NCBI GenBank assembly: GCA_028023455.1
Contig: JAQFVV010000184.1
Coordinates: 1,240,001-1,304,000 of the forward strand
From: Epiperipatus broadwayi
Lineage: Eukaryota > Onychophora > Udeonychophora > Euonychophora > Peripatidae
Length of the DNA: 64,000 nucleotides
Direction of reading: 5' to 3'
Each line of letters begins with the position of its first letter. The stretch's first letter is position 1. Under the pieces are notes generated by a model that saw only the letters and a program-made list of their open reading frames with translations, ran no database searches and had not been told where the DNA came from. Made by a program: the position numbers and the translations under genes. This document shows positions 11,005 to 24,560 of this stretch, piece by piece.

Positions 11005-12985
11005 GAGTATACTATATTGAAATACATATATGCTTCTATGAGAGCAGTGCTAAAATTAGAATAAATTTATTTTCTACAAGAGAGTAGTCACATCAGGTGT
11101 GACTTTCTATAACAATTAAAAAGTAGATGAAATTTGGAATTGTTAGTATGGTAATGACTTTCAAACATTCTGGATTTCTACCAGCTACCCACCTAATCAA
11201 AAAACTTTATTCCATGAAGACTGTTTACTATTACTATTATATTTTTATATTCTTTTGATATAAGTATAAATAAAACTAAATGGATCCTACCTCCTAATGG
11301 AGGGATACCTCTATAAATTGTCACTCAACAAGGAACACTATATTTTCTGTTATTATAAACATATTTAATAGCTGAGCATCAAATATGGAGGTAAAAAAAA
11401 GTGATAGATAAAAAAAATATGTGATCATTTATATAAACATATTATTGCATGCATCTATCCTAGATGATCACCCTGATTATACTAAAAAATGTTTGCATAC
11501 CCTTAAAATTATAAGATTTTATCAAAACAGACATATATTAGCACAAATAAAATAAAATGTTATTATTATTGATCATGCCTTGTCATTAATTCAATCTTCA
11601 AATACATAATTAAAATGTATCATAAAATAAAAGTTTATAATTTATAATTCTAATAAACAAAACAAATGAATATATCAATCAATAGCAATATACAGATTGA
11701 CACCAATCTTATTAATATTATTAAATAACATATGAAAACAAGTAAAATCTACATGAGATTATTATAAAATATTATTACAATTAAGTTGTGAAGACAAGCA
11801 TTTATGTATATATGCACATACAAAAATTATTATGCTTAGGCCTTTTTTAAATAAATTTTTTACTAATAATCACTGTTAATACTTCAGCATAATTAGCATA
11901 ATACAAAACAGTATAATAACATTCAGACTACAAGAAGTATTTCATACTGCTCCTAAGAAAAATATTAGCTTTTTATAATAAATATCATTTGAAATTTGAT
12001 TTTTTTTTAATTATAAACATTATTTACAATATAAAAATGTTTGTATAAAAAAACTTTAAAATATGTAATCATAAAGTCACAAAAAAAAAAAAAAATTTGT
12101 TTAAACTGGATTCAGTTGATTGCTTTCTTACAATCAGTTATCATAATAAAATTAATTTGTTTATTATTATTACCACAATTAGTTACAATAACTTTTATAA
12201 TATTAATCTTAAAAAGTGTGGGGGGAAATGTCATTTGAAAGAGGGCATAAAATTTAAATTACATGAGTTAAATACAAACTAATTTGATTTTTGAAAAACA
12301 GAAACATACTTAGTAAGGTACTGGGGCACCTGCTTCATTTAAAAAATAATATGAAAATTGATAACAATATAATATACTATATGTAGTCTTTCAGGGTTTA
12401 ACTAAGATTAAGTTCATTCAAAGAATTTGTCAGCTTACTGAATTTGATAAATTTATTTTGGTGTCTTTCAAAATTTCCTTGTATTAAGTTGGCTTTATAT
12501 AAATCTATGTTATTTCATATCTCAAAGCAAAATTTTTATCATTCTTCATAGCATTAATGTTAATGATTAAGCTTGTTAGCAGACATATAACTAGGCTTAA
12601 TATATTCATTATTAGTTTGGTGAAAATTTCCATCCTCTCCCCTAGATTAAACCTCAAACAAATCGAGGATCAAAGGATTTCTGGATTAATGCTGCATGAT
12701 TTCTATTTTTTCATCAATAAACAAATTCATTTATTTTAAGCTTAGAATCTATTTAATGACAATTATTTCACAAGCAAAAATATTTCCATTCTTTCCATCT
12801 GAAAAAACAAAACAAAAGCACATTCCTTTTCTAAAAAAAGTGGCGGACAAGAAAATTTTAATTTTATGTCTGCAAAACAAAATTATATCAAGATCCAGTA
12901 TATCTGGATTAATAATTAAATTAATTGAGAAAAAAATCTTAAACATCACATGATCACTATCTCTTATACTAGCACATAATTGTTA
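11005..12985. other. AT-rich stretch without a recognised gene
   Basis: Only A/T-rich sequence and short fortuitous frames were seen. No family motif, splice-bounded exon or repeat could be supported. Confidence 0.4.
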
Positions 12986-12987
12986 TT

Positions 12988-13333
12988 AAACAAGGCAAAC
13001 CTCTCCATACAATAGTGCCACCCTGTGCCAACCAGAGTAATCGATGGATGACAGAAGGCTTGTGCATAAAATCCCTATCTAATGCCTACTTATCCAATAT
13101 CCCCAGACTAGTTTCTGGATTGTTGGCCTTGGTCAATGAGGAGCCTTGAATCTAAGTCCAGTGCTCTCAGATCCAAGACTCCTCACTGACCAAGGGCACA
13201 ACAGAAACTAGTCTGGGAATAGTGGATGAGTAGGTACTAGATAGGGATTTTATGCATAAGCCTTCTGGCATTCATTGATTACTCTGGTTGGCACAGAGTG
13301 GCACTACTGTATGGAGAGTTTTGCCTTGTTTAA
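12988..13333. repeat. Fold-back element FB1, copy A
   Basis: Arms 12988-13118 and 13202-13333 are reverse complements at about 90 percent by eye. The spacer is also self-complementary ('ccttggtca..gaggag' against 'ctcctcactgaccaagg'), so nearly the whole 346 bp can fold into one hairpin. Ends read AAACAAGGCAAA and its complement. The left flank 'cacatgatcac..ttgttatta' also occurs beside copies B, C and D, so the transposed unit is probably longer on that side. No coding capacity; a non-autonomous element is likely. Confidence 0.8.
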
Positions 13334-13339
13334 AAAAAA

Positions 13340-15770
13340 TCTTCATAAGCAGAATGTATGCAAGCAAAATAAATCTTATATTACCAAATTACTTCTGACA
13401 ACAATGATGTTCTAAAAAAATTCATTTAACCATTTTAAATATTTAAAAACACCTGTAAATATAACGATGTCATATAAGCATCATTACAGATATTTACATA
13501 AACGATTATACTGAAAACTAACAAATTCGTTTTTACTTTTTACGTTTTTTTTAATATGAACAAAGTTAGATTTATGATAACTGTATCAAATTCTCCTTAA
13601 AATATATATTTTCTTACAAAAATTAGAATATTTTAAAAGATTTTAACATCAAGTCAATTTTGACAGATAAAGATATAACAGACATTCTCAGGTTTTGTTC
13701 TTTATATTATAGTCAAGTTTATTGACTTTTATTCCTAAAAATAAAACATAAATAAATAAATTGAAAGCTAATTAGTATGTAAAAATAATCAAAAATATTT
13801 TATAAACAAACAAAATATTATTTTGAAATTATAATTCAAAACCTTCACATGAAAACTAGACCAGAAGGATGCAAATGAACTTTAACATCGATAAATGCAT
13901 TACATTAAAATCTACTTTTTAAAAAAGAATGGATCATTATCACTTAGGATTACCTTAATATTACATTCTAAAGTTATAGGACAATAGCACTTTGTCTGAG
14001 GAAACTTTCAATGATTTTTAATGAAGGTGAGGGTTTACAAGTTAATATTCAATTTGTGAGATAAGATTATAACAATCTATCTCAATATATTTATTGTTCT
14101 TGTAATTAAATTTTAACTTTGCTTTAGGGCTTTTTTTCTAGTTTTATATAATTTTTATGTTTAGATTTTGTAATTGTTTCAAAATCTTAATTTTTTTTCC
14201 TTGGAAACTTTATCATTCATGTCTGATTTAATTCTTATATCTGTTCCATTGATGTAGATATTTAAGATTATATTTTTATCCCCAGAAAGTGAAGCACTAT
14301 GTCATAATTTGGTATTTGTCTTCTATTTGCATTCGTATGTAATTATAATTAATTTTATTTTTAGAATTATAGTAATTATATTATTTGGCTAGTGTTTGTA
14401 ATATTAATGTGTGTAATATAGTGAATAAGAGAAAAAAAAAATTGTATAAAAAGATAGGAAGATATTTATTCTTTAATAAGTCTAAATCCGGATTTAAAAA
14501 GATGTAATAATTTCTGAGCTGATAAAAGATTCTTCATAATCATTTGCTGTTTGTAAGATGATTTGATACATTAGATGAATATGTAACAACAATAAAAGAT
14601 AGAAGTTAGATTAATTAAAAAGACTGGTTTAATCAAAATGCATCATAGGAATGAACGATTTTTTCTGTGATCATATATTTGAAGTGCAAGAATAAGTTTT
14701 GCTTTAAAAAAATTGTAATCTGTATACTAAGTCCACATTTTTATATAGGTATATAATTCTATACTTAAAAAAATAATTATTTAGTGACTAAATGTTTTTT
14801 TTTAATTTAATTAAATGAAGCTATTAACTTTAATATGTATTAGATATACATTGTCAACAGATTATGTCATATACCAATGCAGCATCTTAATCAAAAAAGT
14901 AATAGCAATTAATTAGTTTTTCCCTTCACTTTATTAATTATATACATTAAATAATAATAATTATTAATTTTAAAATTTACTGAATATGCAAATATACTCT
15001 GTACATTAATTTTTATATCAAAAATATTTTTATATAGTCTTCAAAAATAATAATAATAATTTATTAATTTTTTATTTTATTTTCTTTAGGAAACTCTACC
15101 TCAGCTCATTTCGCAATTTGAATATTTTTTTTCTTCTTTTGGGTTTTTTTTTTTTTTTTTTCCAGTTAAGCTTTATAAAATTTAACCGTTAAAGTTTATA
15201 TATATATATATTGCAGTTAAGACAACTACATAAATTTTTTTTTTAAAAAAAGTTAATGATTAAAATTTTCAGTTCTAATTTTCAGGAAAAAAATGAAAAT
15301 CATAAATTAGAAGAACAGCATCCTGTATAAATTAGTGCAGTAGTAGAATAATGGACATAAGAATTAAAGTTTCATGAATTAAAACTTACTTCTGTTGCTC
15401 AAATCAAATGTGATCTCCTGAGTGACTAACTTTTAATTATTTTATTAATAGAATTTTTTGGCAAAGAATGATAAGGTGAAACCATGATACACATGTCAAT
15501 TACACGCATTTTATGTGAGAATTTTATTTTATATTTATAAAGTGTGTATATTAATTTGTTTACTATATTGGGTTTATTATTTTTTACATGTAAGTGTTTT
15601 CAAAATTAAATAAAAAATATTACTTATAAAAAATTGTAATTCTTGATAAATTAATAATCTGATAATCCTAAACATGTAAAAAACTTTTTCATAATTTTGT
15701 TCAGATTTAAGAAAGATTACTCATACAGTTTAGCATAACAGAGTGATGGATATAAATTAAGATCTGCAGA
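13340..15770. other. AT-rich stretch without a recognised gene
   Basis: Long A or T runs and a short TA microsatellite (about 15199). No gene or repeat family supported. Confidence 0.4.
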
Positions 15771-15774
15771 TTAG

Positions 15775-17870
15775 TTAATATATCACTGCTAGTGCCCCCA
15801 ATGCGATGCGAAAATCATTGCAAGATGATCTTTTGCTCACTTCCAAGAAAAATATTGATGCATTAAAAGGAGCATACCTATCTATTTGTGACAAGATCAT
15901 GCTCCTTAACTTCCTCATTTTCTCATGAATAGACTATTATCTCCCTATTTTAAATTCTTCAAAAAAGTTCATTTCACAAATTAATACTTTATTCTCTGGC
16001 CTACTCTGAATGAAAAAAAGTGGTTGCTATAAGCATGCAAAAAAATGCAAAATCACAAAGCACTCAATGATCTGGGCTTGCATACTATATTAACACAAAT
16101 TTTCAAAAGAACCTTCAACATTATCCACATTTTTTAAAATCAAATTATTGGGTCTTGCTCCAGTGGAAGAAATTTTTCTTACAAACAAACCTCCTACATA
16201 TCACTGCAAATCCTGGTTAAAGAAATTATTTAACTTTTCTGCCCAATATATTAATGTAGTCACCCATGATTTTGATAAGAAACTTACATATTGGGAGGCA
16301 TTTAAATTAATGATTTTTCATTTGATTTGCCCCCCCCCTAGTATTCTTGATCTGTCTAATAAAAAACTAATACCAAAATTAAAAAGATGGTATCTTGTAC
16401 CCAAATTCATTGACTTCATCTTAAAAACAAACCTCAACTCTCTACCATCCAATGACTTTTTGACAACTAGGAGAGGGTTTTGTAAAATTGAGCCTATGTG
16501 CTCTATCTGTAAGTGGGAGCTGGAGACCCTACCTCATGTTTTGAATGATTGTGGAGAATTAAACAATGTGAGACTAAATTTATTAAAGATTTTTAAGCTT
16601 AACTGATCCCAGCTTTTCGATATTGTTATGTATGTGTATAATTAAAATACACATACACACAAAGTAGTAATAGTAAATGTTGTAAATGGGGATTTAATAT
16701 TTAAACGTATGTACATGTATAATTTGTCGCATATACATACATAAATTATATATATATGTGTGAAGATAAAAATACTTCATTAATTTAATATAATATTATA
16801 GTTTAATAGCAGGGTTATTTTTTAAAACAGCAAGAAAACAAATCCTTTTAGATAGGAAGTTTAATTAACAAAGGAACTTTGCAGATAAACAAGATGAGTA
16901 ATTAAAAAGTAATCGAGCTGCAAAGATAATCAATCAAAGTCTAAATCTGCTTCTGCAAGTAAACTGGGAGGGATTGATCCGACCAGGATGGACAAGATTT
17001 GACCAATCAAATCCAGAAAATCAGGACTGGGGAAATGAGTGAAAGTGTAAAGCATCAGGCATTTGCAACTGGAAGCTCTACCGATGCAGATGAACTGTGA
17101 AAGGTGCTGAAATGCCTCTTATTTAGCATGGTAGCTCCAGAGTATACTGCTGGCCTCCGAACATCCAAGAGTCAGCATAGGGGCTATAAAGTATGTCACA
17201 TAGATCTTTATTACTGTTTTAGTAAACCTTGGGTTTGTTGATATAAATATATAATGATTGTTTTAATGTATTCATGTAAATATGTATATATTAGTATATT
17301 GTAATTAAATCTGCTTTTCTTATTCTACCAGCATTAGTCTTTGTGATTATAACTATTGTATGCATATATAGGCAGGTCAAGGTTAGCTTACTGCATAGAT
17401 TGTTTGCCAGCAGATATTATAACTGGCAGATGTAACAGACATAGCCCAGTTGTATTGCATCAGGTAGATTCCCAGACATCAGAAGAGCCAACTTCATAAA
17501 TAATTTTATTTGGCTTCTTAGATGTCACCTGGTCTTGGAATCACCACTGTGATACAGTGCAATTTGTGGAAAAATCTTCATGCCTCATTAAGAGGGGAGA
17601 CCAACCATTAACATCAACTGAGATTTTCAATTCTACCTGGTCACACACTAATGAACTTATCTGATCTCTACAACTCCTCACATGATGCTCCTGTACTTGG
17701 TTCTGGATTTCAACAGCTAGGAAGATGTATCTTTTTCATCATACAAGACAATTGTATGTCTTTCATTTAATTTCATAAATGTAATATTATAGTTTTCTCT
17801 TTCATGTAACTATCTATGTTTTTTATTACGTAAATAAATAAATAAATCTTATTTTAACAAAACATTGTTT
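15775..17870 (+). pseudogene. LINE ORF2 C-terminal relic, related to the 1.3-6 kb LINE, split by a solo LTR
   Basis: From about 15780, with several stops, the reading follows the part of the intact LINE after its RT ('YLSICDKIMLLNF' against 'YLSLYGKVSLLN'). A longer clean frame at 16148-16606 aligns with its last third: 'RWYLVPKFIDFILKTNLNSL' against 'YWALEPKYLDYLLKINLDAM', then a CX2CX8HX4C knuckle with identical spacing. It is interrupted at 16624. After the LTR the coding continues ('CIR' and 'FINNFIWLLRC', against 'CIR' and 'FITYAIWIVRC' in the intact copy), reaching an 'aataaataaataaa' tail near 17840. The N-terminal domains are missing. Divergence is too great for a recent copy. Confidence 0.8.
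16624..17437 (+). mobile_element. Solo LTR, 814 bp
   Basis: Starts TGTTA and ends TAACA, perfect short inverted termini of the TG...CA type. Flanks are GATAT (16619-16623) and GACAT (17438-17442), a 5-bp target duplication with one mismatch. The interrupted LINE coding sequence resumes directly on the right side, confirming both edges. Inside are a TATA-like 'ggctataaagta' near 17181 and an A/T-rich second half. No internal region or second LTR is present. It is unlike the other LTRs of this window. Confidence 0.75.
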
Positions 17871-18100
17871 ATATGCACTCTTGAGCAACTAACCATTTAA
17901 TTTTAGTATTATTATTGCTCCAATTACTACTATAATCACCCCTACTACTGTTTTGTGCAATTAAGCAAAGTAATGGTGTAAAAAAGTTAAAAATTATTGC
18001 ATTAAAGCTCAGCCTATCTCTTCTAATATTTAAATATCATAATTTCAATCCAATAAACATCACATGATCACCATTTTTTATGCTTGCTCTTAACTGTTAT

Positions 18101-18350
18101 TAAAACAGAAAAAACTCTACATGTATTGCCACTCAGTGCAAGCCAGAGTAATCAATAGGTCCTAAGATCTAGGTGCAGTGCTCTCAGATCCAAGGCTCCT
18201 CACTGATGAAGGCCACAAGCCAGAAATTAGTCTGGGGATGTTGGATGAGTGGGTACTAGATGGGTATTTTATGCACAAGCCTTATGGCATCCATTGATTA
18301 CTCTGGCTTGCACTGAGTGGCAATACGTATAGAGAGTTTTGCCTGTTTTA
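18101..18350. repeat. Fold-back element FB1, copy B
   Basis: Outer arms of about 55 bp: 18101-18158 reads through 'attgccactcagtgcaagcc', and 18292-18350 is its reverse complement. The left arm's inner part, present in copies A and D, is missing, so the middle (18160-18290) is single-sided. Ends TAAAACAG and CTGTTTTA. Confidence 0.75.
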
Positions 18351-18666
18351 TCATGATTTCCTGAGAAAAATACCTTTTTTAAATAAAAAAAAGATAGTGA
18401 AAAAAAGTTGTTAAAAATACATCTGTACATATAAAAAGTAAATCATTATGCTAATAAAAAATATTACTACTACTTATAAAAGTCCATCAACGGTATAGAG
18501 GATAATGAAACTTGAATTCTACAGTACAATAATATCTCCCGAATAGCATAAAAGTTATTTTATTGCACTAAAGCTCAACCTATCTCTTCTAATATTTAAA
18601 TATCACAATTTCAAGCCAATAAACATCACATAATCACCATTTTTAATGCTTGCTCTTAACTGTTAT

Positions 18667-18916
18667 TAAAACAGGAAAAACTCTATATGTATTGCCATTC
18701 AGTGCAAGCCAGAGTAATAAATAGGGCCTAAGATCTAGGTGCAGTGCTCTCAGATCCAAGGCTCCTCACTGATGAAGGCCACAAGCCAGAAATTAGTCTG
18801 GGGATGTTGGATGAGTGGGTACTAGATGGGTATTTTATGCACAAGCCTTCTGAAATCCATTGATTACTCTGGTTTGCACTGAATGGCAATACGTATAGAA
18901 AGTTTTGCCTGTTTTA
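18667..18916. repeat. Fold-back element FB1, copy C
   Basis: Same structure as copy B, one 566-bp unit downstream, with a few changes such as 'ggtttgcactgaatggc' in the right arm. It is a duplicate by tandem duplication and not an independent insertion. Confidence 0.75.
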
Positions 18917-19441
18917 TCATTATTTCCTGAAAAAAATACCTTTTTAAAATAAAAAAAAGATAGTGAAAAAAAGTTGTTAAAAATACACCTGTACATATAA
19001 AAGATAAATTATTATGCTAATAAAAAATACTACTATCACTTATAAAAGTCCATCAACGGTATAGAGGATAATGGAACTTGAATTCTACAGCAATAATATC
19101 TCCCGAATAGCATAAAAGTTATTTTTACTTTTATTTTTCTGTTATCTATATATTTAATGCAGAAAGAATTAGAATGAGTCTATATAATAAATACATATGC
19201 AAATTCAGGTTAGATGATATGCTTATAAAAACAAAACTTTTCATTTTTTATTCAAATGTCAATATTTTTTCAATAATTTTTAAATTTTATATTCCTTTAA
19301 CAGTAAACATTTTTTTTTACAAGTGTTTTTTTTTTTTTTACTAAACATTAGTAATAACTATATTTTTTTAAAAAAAATTATTAAATATGACTGATGGTTA
19401 TTTTTTGTATAGAATTAATTATATAATTAGAATCGAATGAC

Positions 19442-19565
19442 TTATTGCTGAGAAGTTAATAAGAGGTTCAAATATCAGAAGTGACAGAGCTAGACCATAA
19501 CCATTATTGCTGAGGAGTTCATAAGACGTTCAAATACCAGAAGTGACAAAGCTAGGCCATAACCA
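19442..19565 (+). repeat. Tandem duplication, 62-bp unit, two copies
   Basis: 'ttattgctgag(a/g)agtt.ataaga.gttcaaata.cagaagtgaca' is repeated at 19442 and 19504. The internal 'ggttcaaatatc' resembles a Pol III box B, and related sequence occurs near 28280, so it may derive from a SINE; that link is weak. Confidence 0.7.
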
Positions 19566-19569
19566 TACC

Positions 19570-22500
19570 ACTGCATTAAATTACATCGAGCATTGTTTCA
19601 TTCATGTTTAAACAATAACAAAATATTTTAAACATCTACCTAAACATTTTTAACATTTGTTTTTTTTTTTTTGTCAAGACAAAAGGAGATTAAAATAAAT
19701 AGACTCTATTAAGTAATTACATTCAATGAAGTATTAATGGATAGTTTACTTATTTGCAGACGCACATAAATGAAGAATGACCTCAGATTATTTTTTTTTC
19801 TAATTTCTGTTTATTTAAAACGTTTTTGATTAAACATTTTAATGCTCAATATAAATTTTAAGTTCTAATTACTGCATTTTTCTTTTACTGCAGCTTTAAA
19901 TTTTTTTTTTAAAAAGAAAGAAGGAAAAAAGATTGGAAATATTCACGGTTCATTGATTATTAATTTTTTTTTAAAAAAAAGTAATAAAAAAATAATGAAA
20001 ATATCTTTTAATTTTTTTTTTAATAAAAATTATGTTGTCATTGATGATTTGCCCCACCTTGATAAAACTAGTTATTAAGAACAATAGCACACCCCAAACC
20101 TGATATCAAAATTAGAAATGAGATTTACACTTCATCTTTTATTTAACTTTTATAAATTATATCACTTTTTTTTTTTTGATAGAGTAAAATCTTTTTTCAT
20201 AATTGTTCATATTTTAAATATTTTTTTTCATAATTGCCGATAACATTATTAATGAAAAATATGTGTGTATTCGTATAAAGTACTTCATAGAGGAAAGTAA
20301 TAACATATCCGGTTGCTATGCCCGAATCCAGTCTGAATAAAACACGAAATATTTTTCAGATTCCAGTCAGGGTTAAAATTGTTTTTTGGGGTTTTTTTTT
20401 TCAGATAATCATACCCTGTAGCAACTAGTTAAATTTTACAATCTTCGTCAATAAATGGATATCTAGCTACTCTTAGCTAAAGAGTAAAACAACGATAAAA
20501 ATCACTCAAATTCTCGGCAAGCCTAGTGAATTATACTTTTTCCCTCACTGTACCACTTGCAGTGGACTATTTAATATCTGTTTTATCAATACATAAATGA
20601 TAAGTAATTCACGAAAAAGATTTTATTACTTGAATCTTTCATAATGGATCTACTATTACTAGAATCAAAGAAAGTCCCGATTAAAAAAAAAAAAAAATCC
20701 CTCTTTAAATTCTTTATAGAAAACTTATATTTCACAATTAAAATATATACCATGCCTGTGATATAAACAAACATAAAATGGCTAAGTTGTTTTTTTTTAA
20801 CTAAATGCTCTCTTCCTTTCTTTTAAATCAAACTAGATTTATTTTTTCTATTTTAATAAACCGCAATTTTAATAGAAATTTCTGCTATATTTTCATTTTA
20901 ATACAAGCTTTAATAGGCTTTACTTGCATTTAATCTGTATATTTTTTTAAAATCTGCATCATTATCAATAATTAAAATTTTAATTTAGCAATAAAAAAAT
21001 CTATAATGTGCAAAAAAATAAATAGTCGTATTGGGCTGAAATTTATGAATTTTTGTGGTGTTCTCGCACCAAAACAATGAACTGATTAAAATTTCCATGT
21101 TTACTTTACTTGTTAAATCTAGAAGAAATTGTGAATGATTAAAAAAAACCCTTACTTCGAGAATAAAATGTTAAAGGATAAAATGAGAAATAAAATAGGT
21201 TTTATTGTCTCATTTTTTTTAAATGGAGGGGATATATAATGGTCATCCAGAAGAGCAAGCATATATTTAATTGTTAAAAATTACGTAAAGTTCTTTTAGG
21301 TTTAAAATATTAGTTTTAATGTGCCTGTATGTGTGGGCATGATAAGATAGATATATAAACTACTTGCGTGGATAAATAAAACTTGTAACATTTATTAAAA
21401 TGAATTTTAATAAATAAATTAAATCCATGTAAGATGGCTTAAAATAAAAATAAAAAAGATTAAAATAATTATATTACAATTTTTGTTTTAAAAAAAGAAA
21501 ATTAATTTGCTCAGATTTACTGATAGCAAATTAATCTGCACACAGTATTCAAAGGTAAGAAGTCTTCAATTTTATTACTGTCTTTTAATTACTGATCAAT
21601 TGTATATTTGTAATTTAAAAATGCAAAAAAATTTGATGAGAGAAAATGTGACACATTGGGGGGGGGGGGGATTATTCATTCGTTCATTGTTTTAATTTGA
21701 CCTGGACTGAAGAGTTTGGCAGAATACACTTTTTAGGCTATGTGAATTTTTAACATGACTAAATATATATATATTTCACAGTTACTGTAGTTTATAAAGT
21801 AAAAAATTATCCTTACCAGAAATATGAAACCCAAGAATCATTTGTTGATACGACTAGAGAATATTGCTAGGCACTAAAGTGTATTAACTCACTAGAAACT
21901 ATGTACATTTCTTCTGGAACTTCCTGAACTCAAACGTCAATGCCTAATCTTGGATTAATTTAAAATGTCTATGGAAATGTGTGCCTTGATTGCCTCTATT
22001 TTGTCTTAGAAAACCAATGGATAAAAAAACATCACAATATCCATGCTATTCTGATCAGTAATGGAAGTATTAATAAAAATAAAACACCATGGTATAACTA
22101 TTTTTTAAAACCTTAAAAAAACCCAATATATTGACAAGGCCTTAAATCAGTATAAGCTGATTTCTTTGTTAACATGCAATTTATATGCATTAGTTGTTTA
22201 CAGGACTGGAGGACAGTGGTAAGCAAGGCATAAGGGCATGATACAAGAGGGGTGCAGGGGTGTAGAAACACTGCAGAATTAAGAATACATTTACGTTTGT
22301 TTTGTTACAAATATTATTTAATGCTACTTGATTCATTATTTCTACAAAATAAGGAAATATAAACATATTAAAATACATATCATTTTTAAAATACGATTTG
22401 TCACTTATAATTTTCTACAGTTTGTTTTTCTCTCAGAATATTCTCAGTTGAGATTTCTTACAATGGGTTTACATGATGCATATTTCAAATCTTTTTGCTA

Positions 22501-24179
22501 TGTGATGTAAAAATGGACAAACCATTTTACTATTAATATTCATATCATTTATATATATTGTAATAGTTATTTGGTATTTATTATAAAAATACTATCTTAT
22601 ATTTACCATATCCAACATAATTTTTAAAAAAAATCTAAGATATCTTCCTGTATTTTTATAGCATTTGAAATTCTCATAGCAATTTTGATTTAGTTTAAAA
22701 ACACACACATGTAAAAAAAAAAGGGGGGGGGGCAATATGCTAATAAAATTCATAACATTGTACATATTGGATAAATTAGTTAAAATAGAATAAGTTAAAG
22801 CAAAATTAGTGTACACAATAATGATAAAGTCAAATAGTGACATAAACCTTTAAAGTAAACAAAATTAAATGAGTTGGTGTTAGTGTAAATGTTTATGTTT
22901 CTCTGATATATTTGAATATAAAGGAATACTATTTTAAAATATTTAGTTAAAATTATTTTAAATCTAAAATAAAATCTCAATTATTGTGAAAATGGTAAAT
23001 AAAATAATAATCATTTATCTTAATATCTATAATATAAATATTTGTTCTAACATTGTGATTTGTACATTTAATTTTAATAAAATATAATATTTTATTTAAA
23101 TATGTTTTAAAACATTAACATGCACACATCTCAACTAAGATGTTGAAATGGCAAATTTCAAAAGTCATCTATTGTCACAGTTAAAAGAAATATATTTTAA
23201 ATTTTTTTTATCTAAACACCCACATTTGCATATTTGTTTTAAACCAGTTTTAAAATTAAATGGACTTACTCTTTGTAAACAGTGTTATAAAAAATGTCTA
23301 AAATTAGAAATTTAGCTTTTCAAAAAATACTAATTATCCACTTAGCATCTTTAAAAATTAAAAAAAAAACATGTTTGCCATATTAATGGATTGATTTGAA
23401 AGATAAAATATTGTCATCATTTATTGTTCTATCTGAATTAATTCTTTTCATACCTCTATGGATATACAATTAACATGTCTAAGATTTTCAATCATTTTCT
23501 AACAAAAAACATTTCTAAAGATTTTCATAAAAACAATTGGAACTTTTAAATACTTTTAAGTGAGTTTTAGATTATAAAGATGTTGTGTATTGATACTAAT
23601 AAACAACAAATATCAGTAGTGTTCCATTCTATTGTGTCAGCCACTTGATGGTGCTATTTCTAGCTAAATTGCTAGAAATATGTCACTTCTATGGACACAG
23701 CCAAGCAGATAGCCTTTTTATGATAAAACACAGTCTGTTTACTTGGCTGCCAGCTAATGCCCTCATTGGCTGTCATAGTTGCTTGTTACGCACTTTATCA
23801 TAATGCTGGCTTGTTTATTTTCACTACAGTATCATGTGAGGGTGTGTTGACTGCATTGTGTCTAAATAATTTAATTTTTCAGGTCCAACTTTTTTTTTCA
23901 TGTGAACTGACCTACTGATACCTTCAAACAGTTTTAACAGTGTCATCACTGTTCTATCAGGACTGTGTAACCCTCACAAATTAGATTTTAGGGTACAGCA
24001 CAGCATTATTTTGAAAATCCCAATAAAAGTAATGTTTCACAAGAAATTGTTCAAGACAAGAAAGATGACTGCTTCGAACTCGGAAAATTGACAATTGCCA
24101 GACATCGGAATCAGATTTCATTTAAAGAGTTTATTATAATTATTAACTTTAGTGGGTAAATTGCTATCTAACTTACTTT
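19570..24179. other. AT-rich stretch without a recognised gene
   Basis: Holds homopolymer runs, including an uninterrupted G run at about 21658-21670 and 'aaaagggggggggg' near 22722, but no supported gene, RNA or mobile element. The part at 23630-23870 is somewhat GC-richer ('cttggctgccagctaatgcc') and might be an unidentified repeat. Confidence 0.4.
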
Positions 24180-24560
24180 TTTCCCCTCAAAATGCAGTGT
24201 CTGATTAATTACTGTCCAAATAAGGGTAAAATTTACTCTTTTTTTATTAAAAAAAGTACTGTAACTTTTCCAATGCACTATATTTACTATTATTTGTTAT
24301 TAAAAAAGTAACATAATTTTTTATATGCACACACAAAAAAAATGCCACTCTGATTAATTACTGTCCCAAAAAGATCAAAGTCAGTTTTCATTGTAAAATT
24401 TTGTTTGAATTACTGTCCAAAAAACTCTCTAATGTACTATTATTTACTATTCGAAAGTAACAATTTTTTATTGACACATACACAAAAAAAGTCAGTCTCT
24501 GATTAATTAGTCCCATAAAATTCAAAAAGTCAGCTTACATTTTTATATTTTGTTTGAATT
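24180..24560 (+). repeat. Degenerate tandem repeat, period about 149 bp, three units
   Basis: The core 'ctgattaatta(ctgtcc)' recurs at 24201, 24350 and 24499, each followed by a similar order of 'actattatttactatt', 'agtaaca', and a CA-rich 'cacacaaaaaaa' tract. Equal spacing supports a diverged tandem array. Confidence 0.65.

Larger units (their letters stand above)
17997..19128 (+). repeat. Tandem duplication, 566-bp unit, two copies
   Basis: Unit 1 (17997-18562) and unit 2 (18563-19128) align from start ('ttgca(c/t)taaagctca') to end ('ggtatagaggataatg', 'ctcccgaatagcataaaag'), at well over 90 percent by eye. Each unit contains one FB1 copy plus its flanks, so the duplication copied an already inserted element. 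Confidence 0.85.

Noticed and set aside
15370-15430. Short minus-strand exon candidate ending at GTAAGT
   Set aside because: Only about 36 bases, no ATG, no neighbouring exon and no family resemblance.
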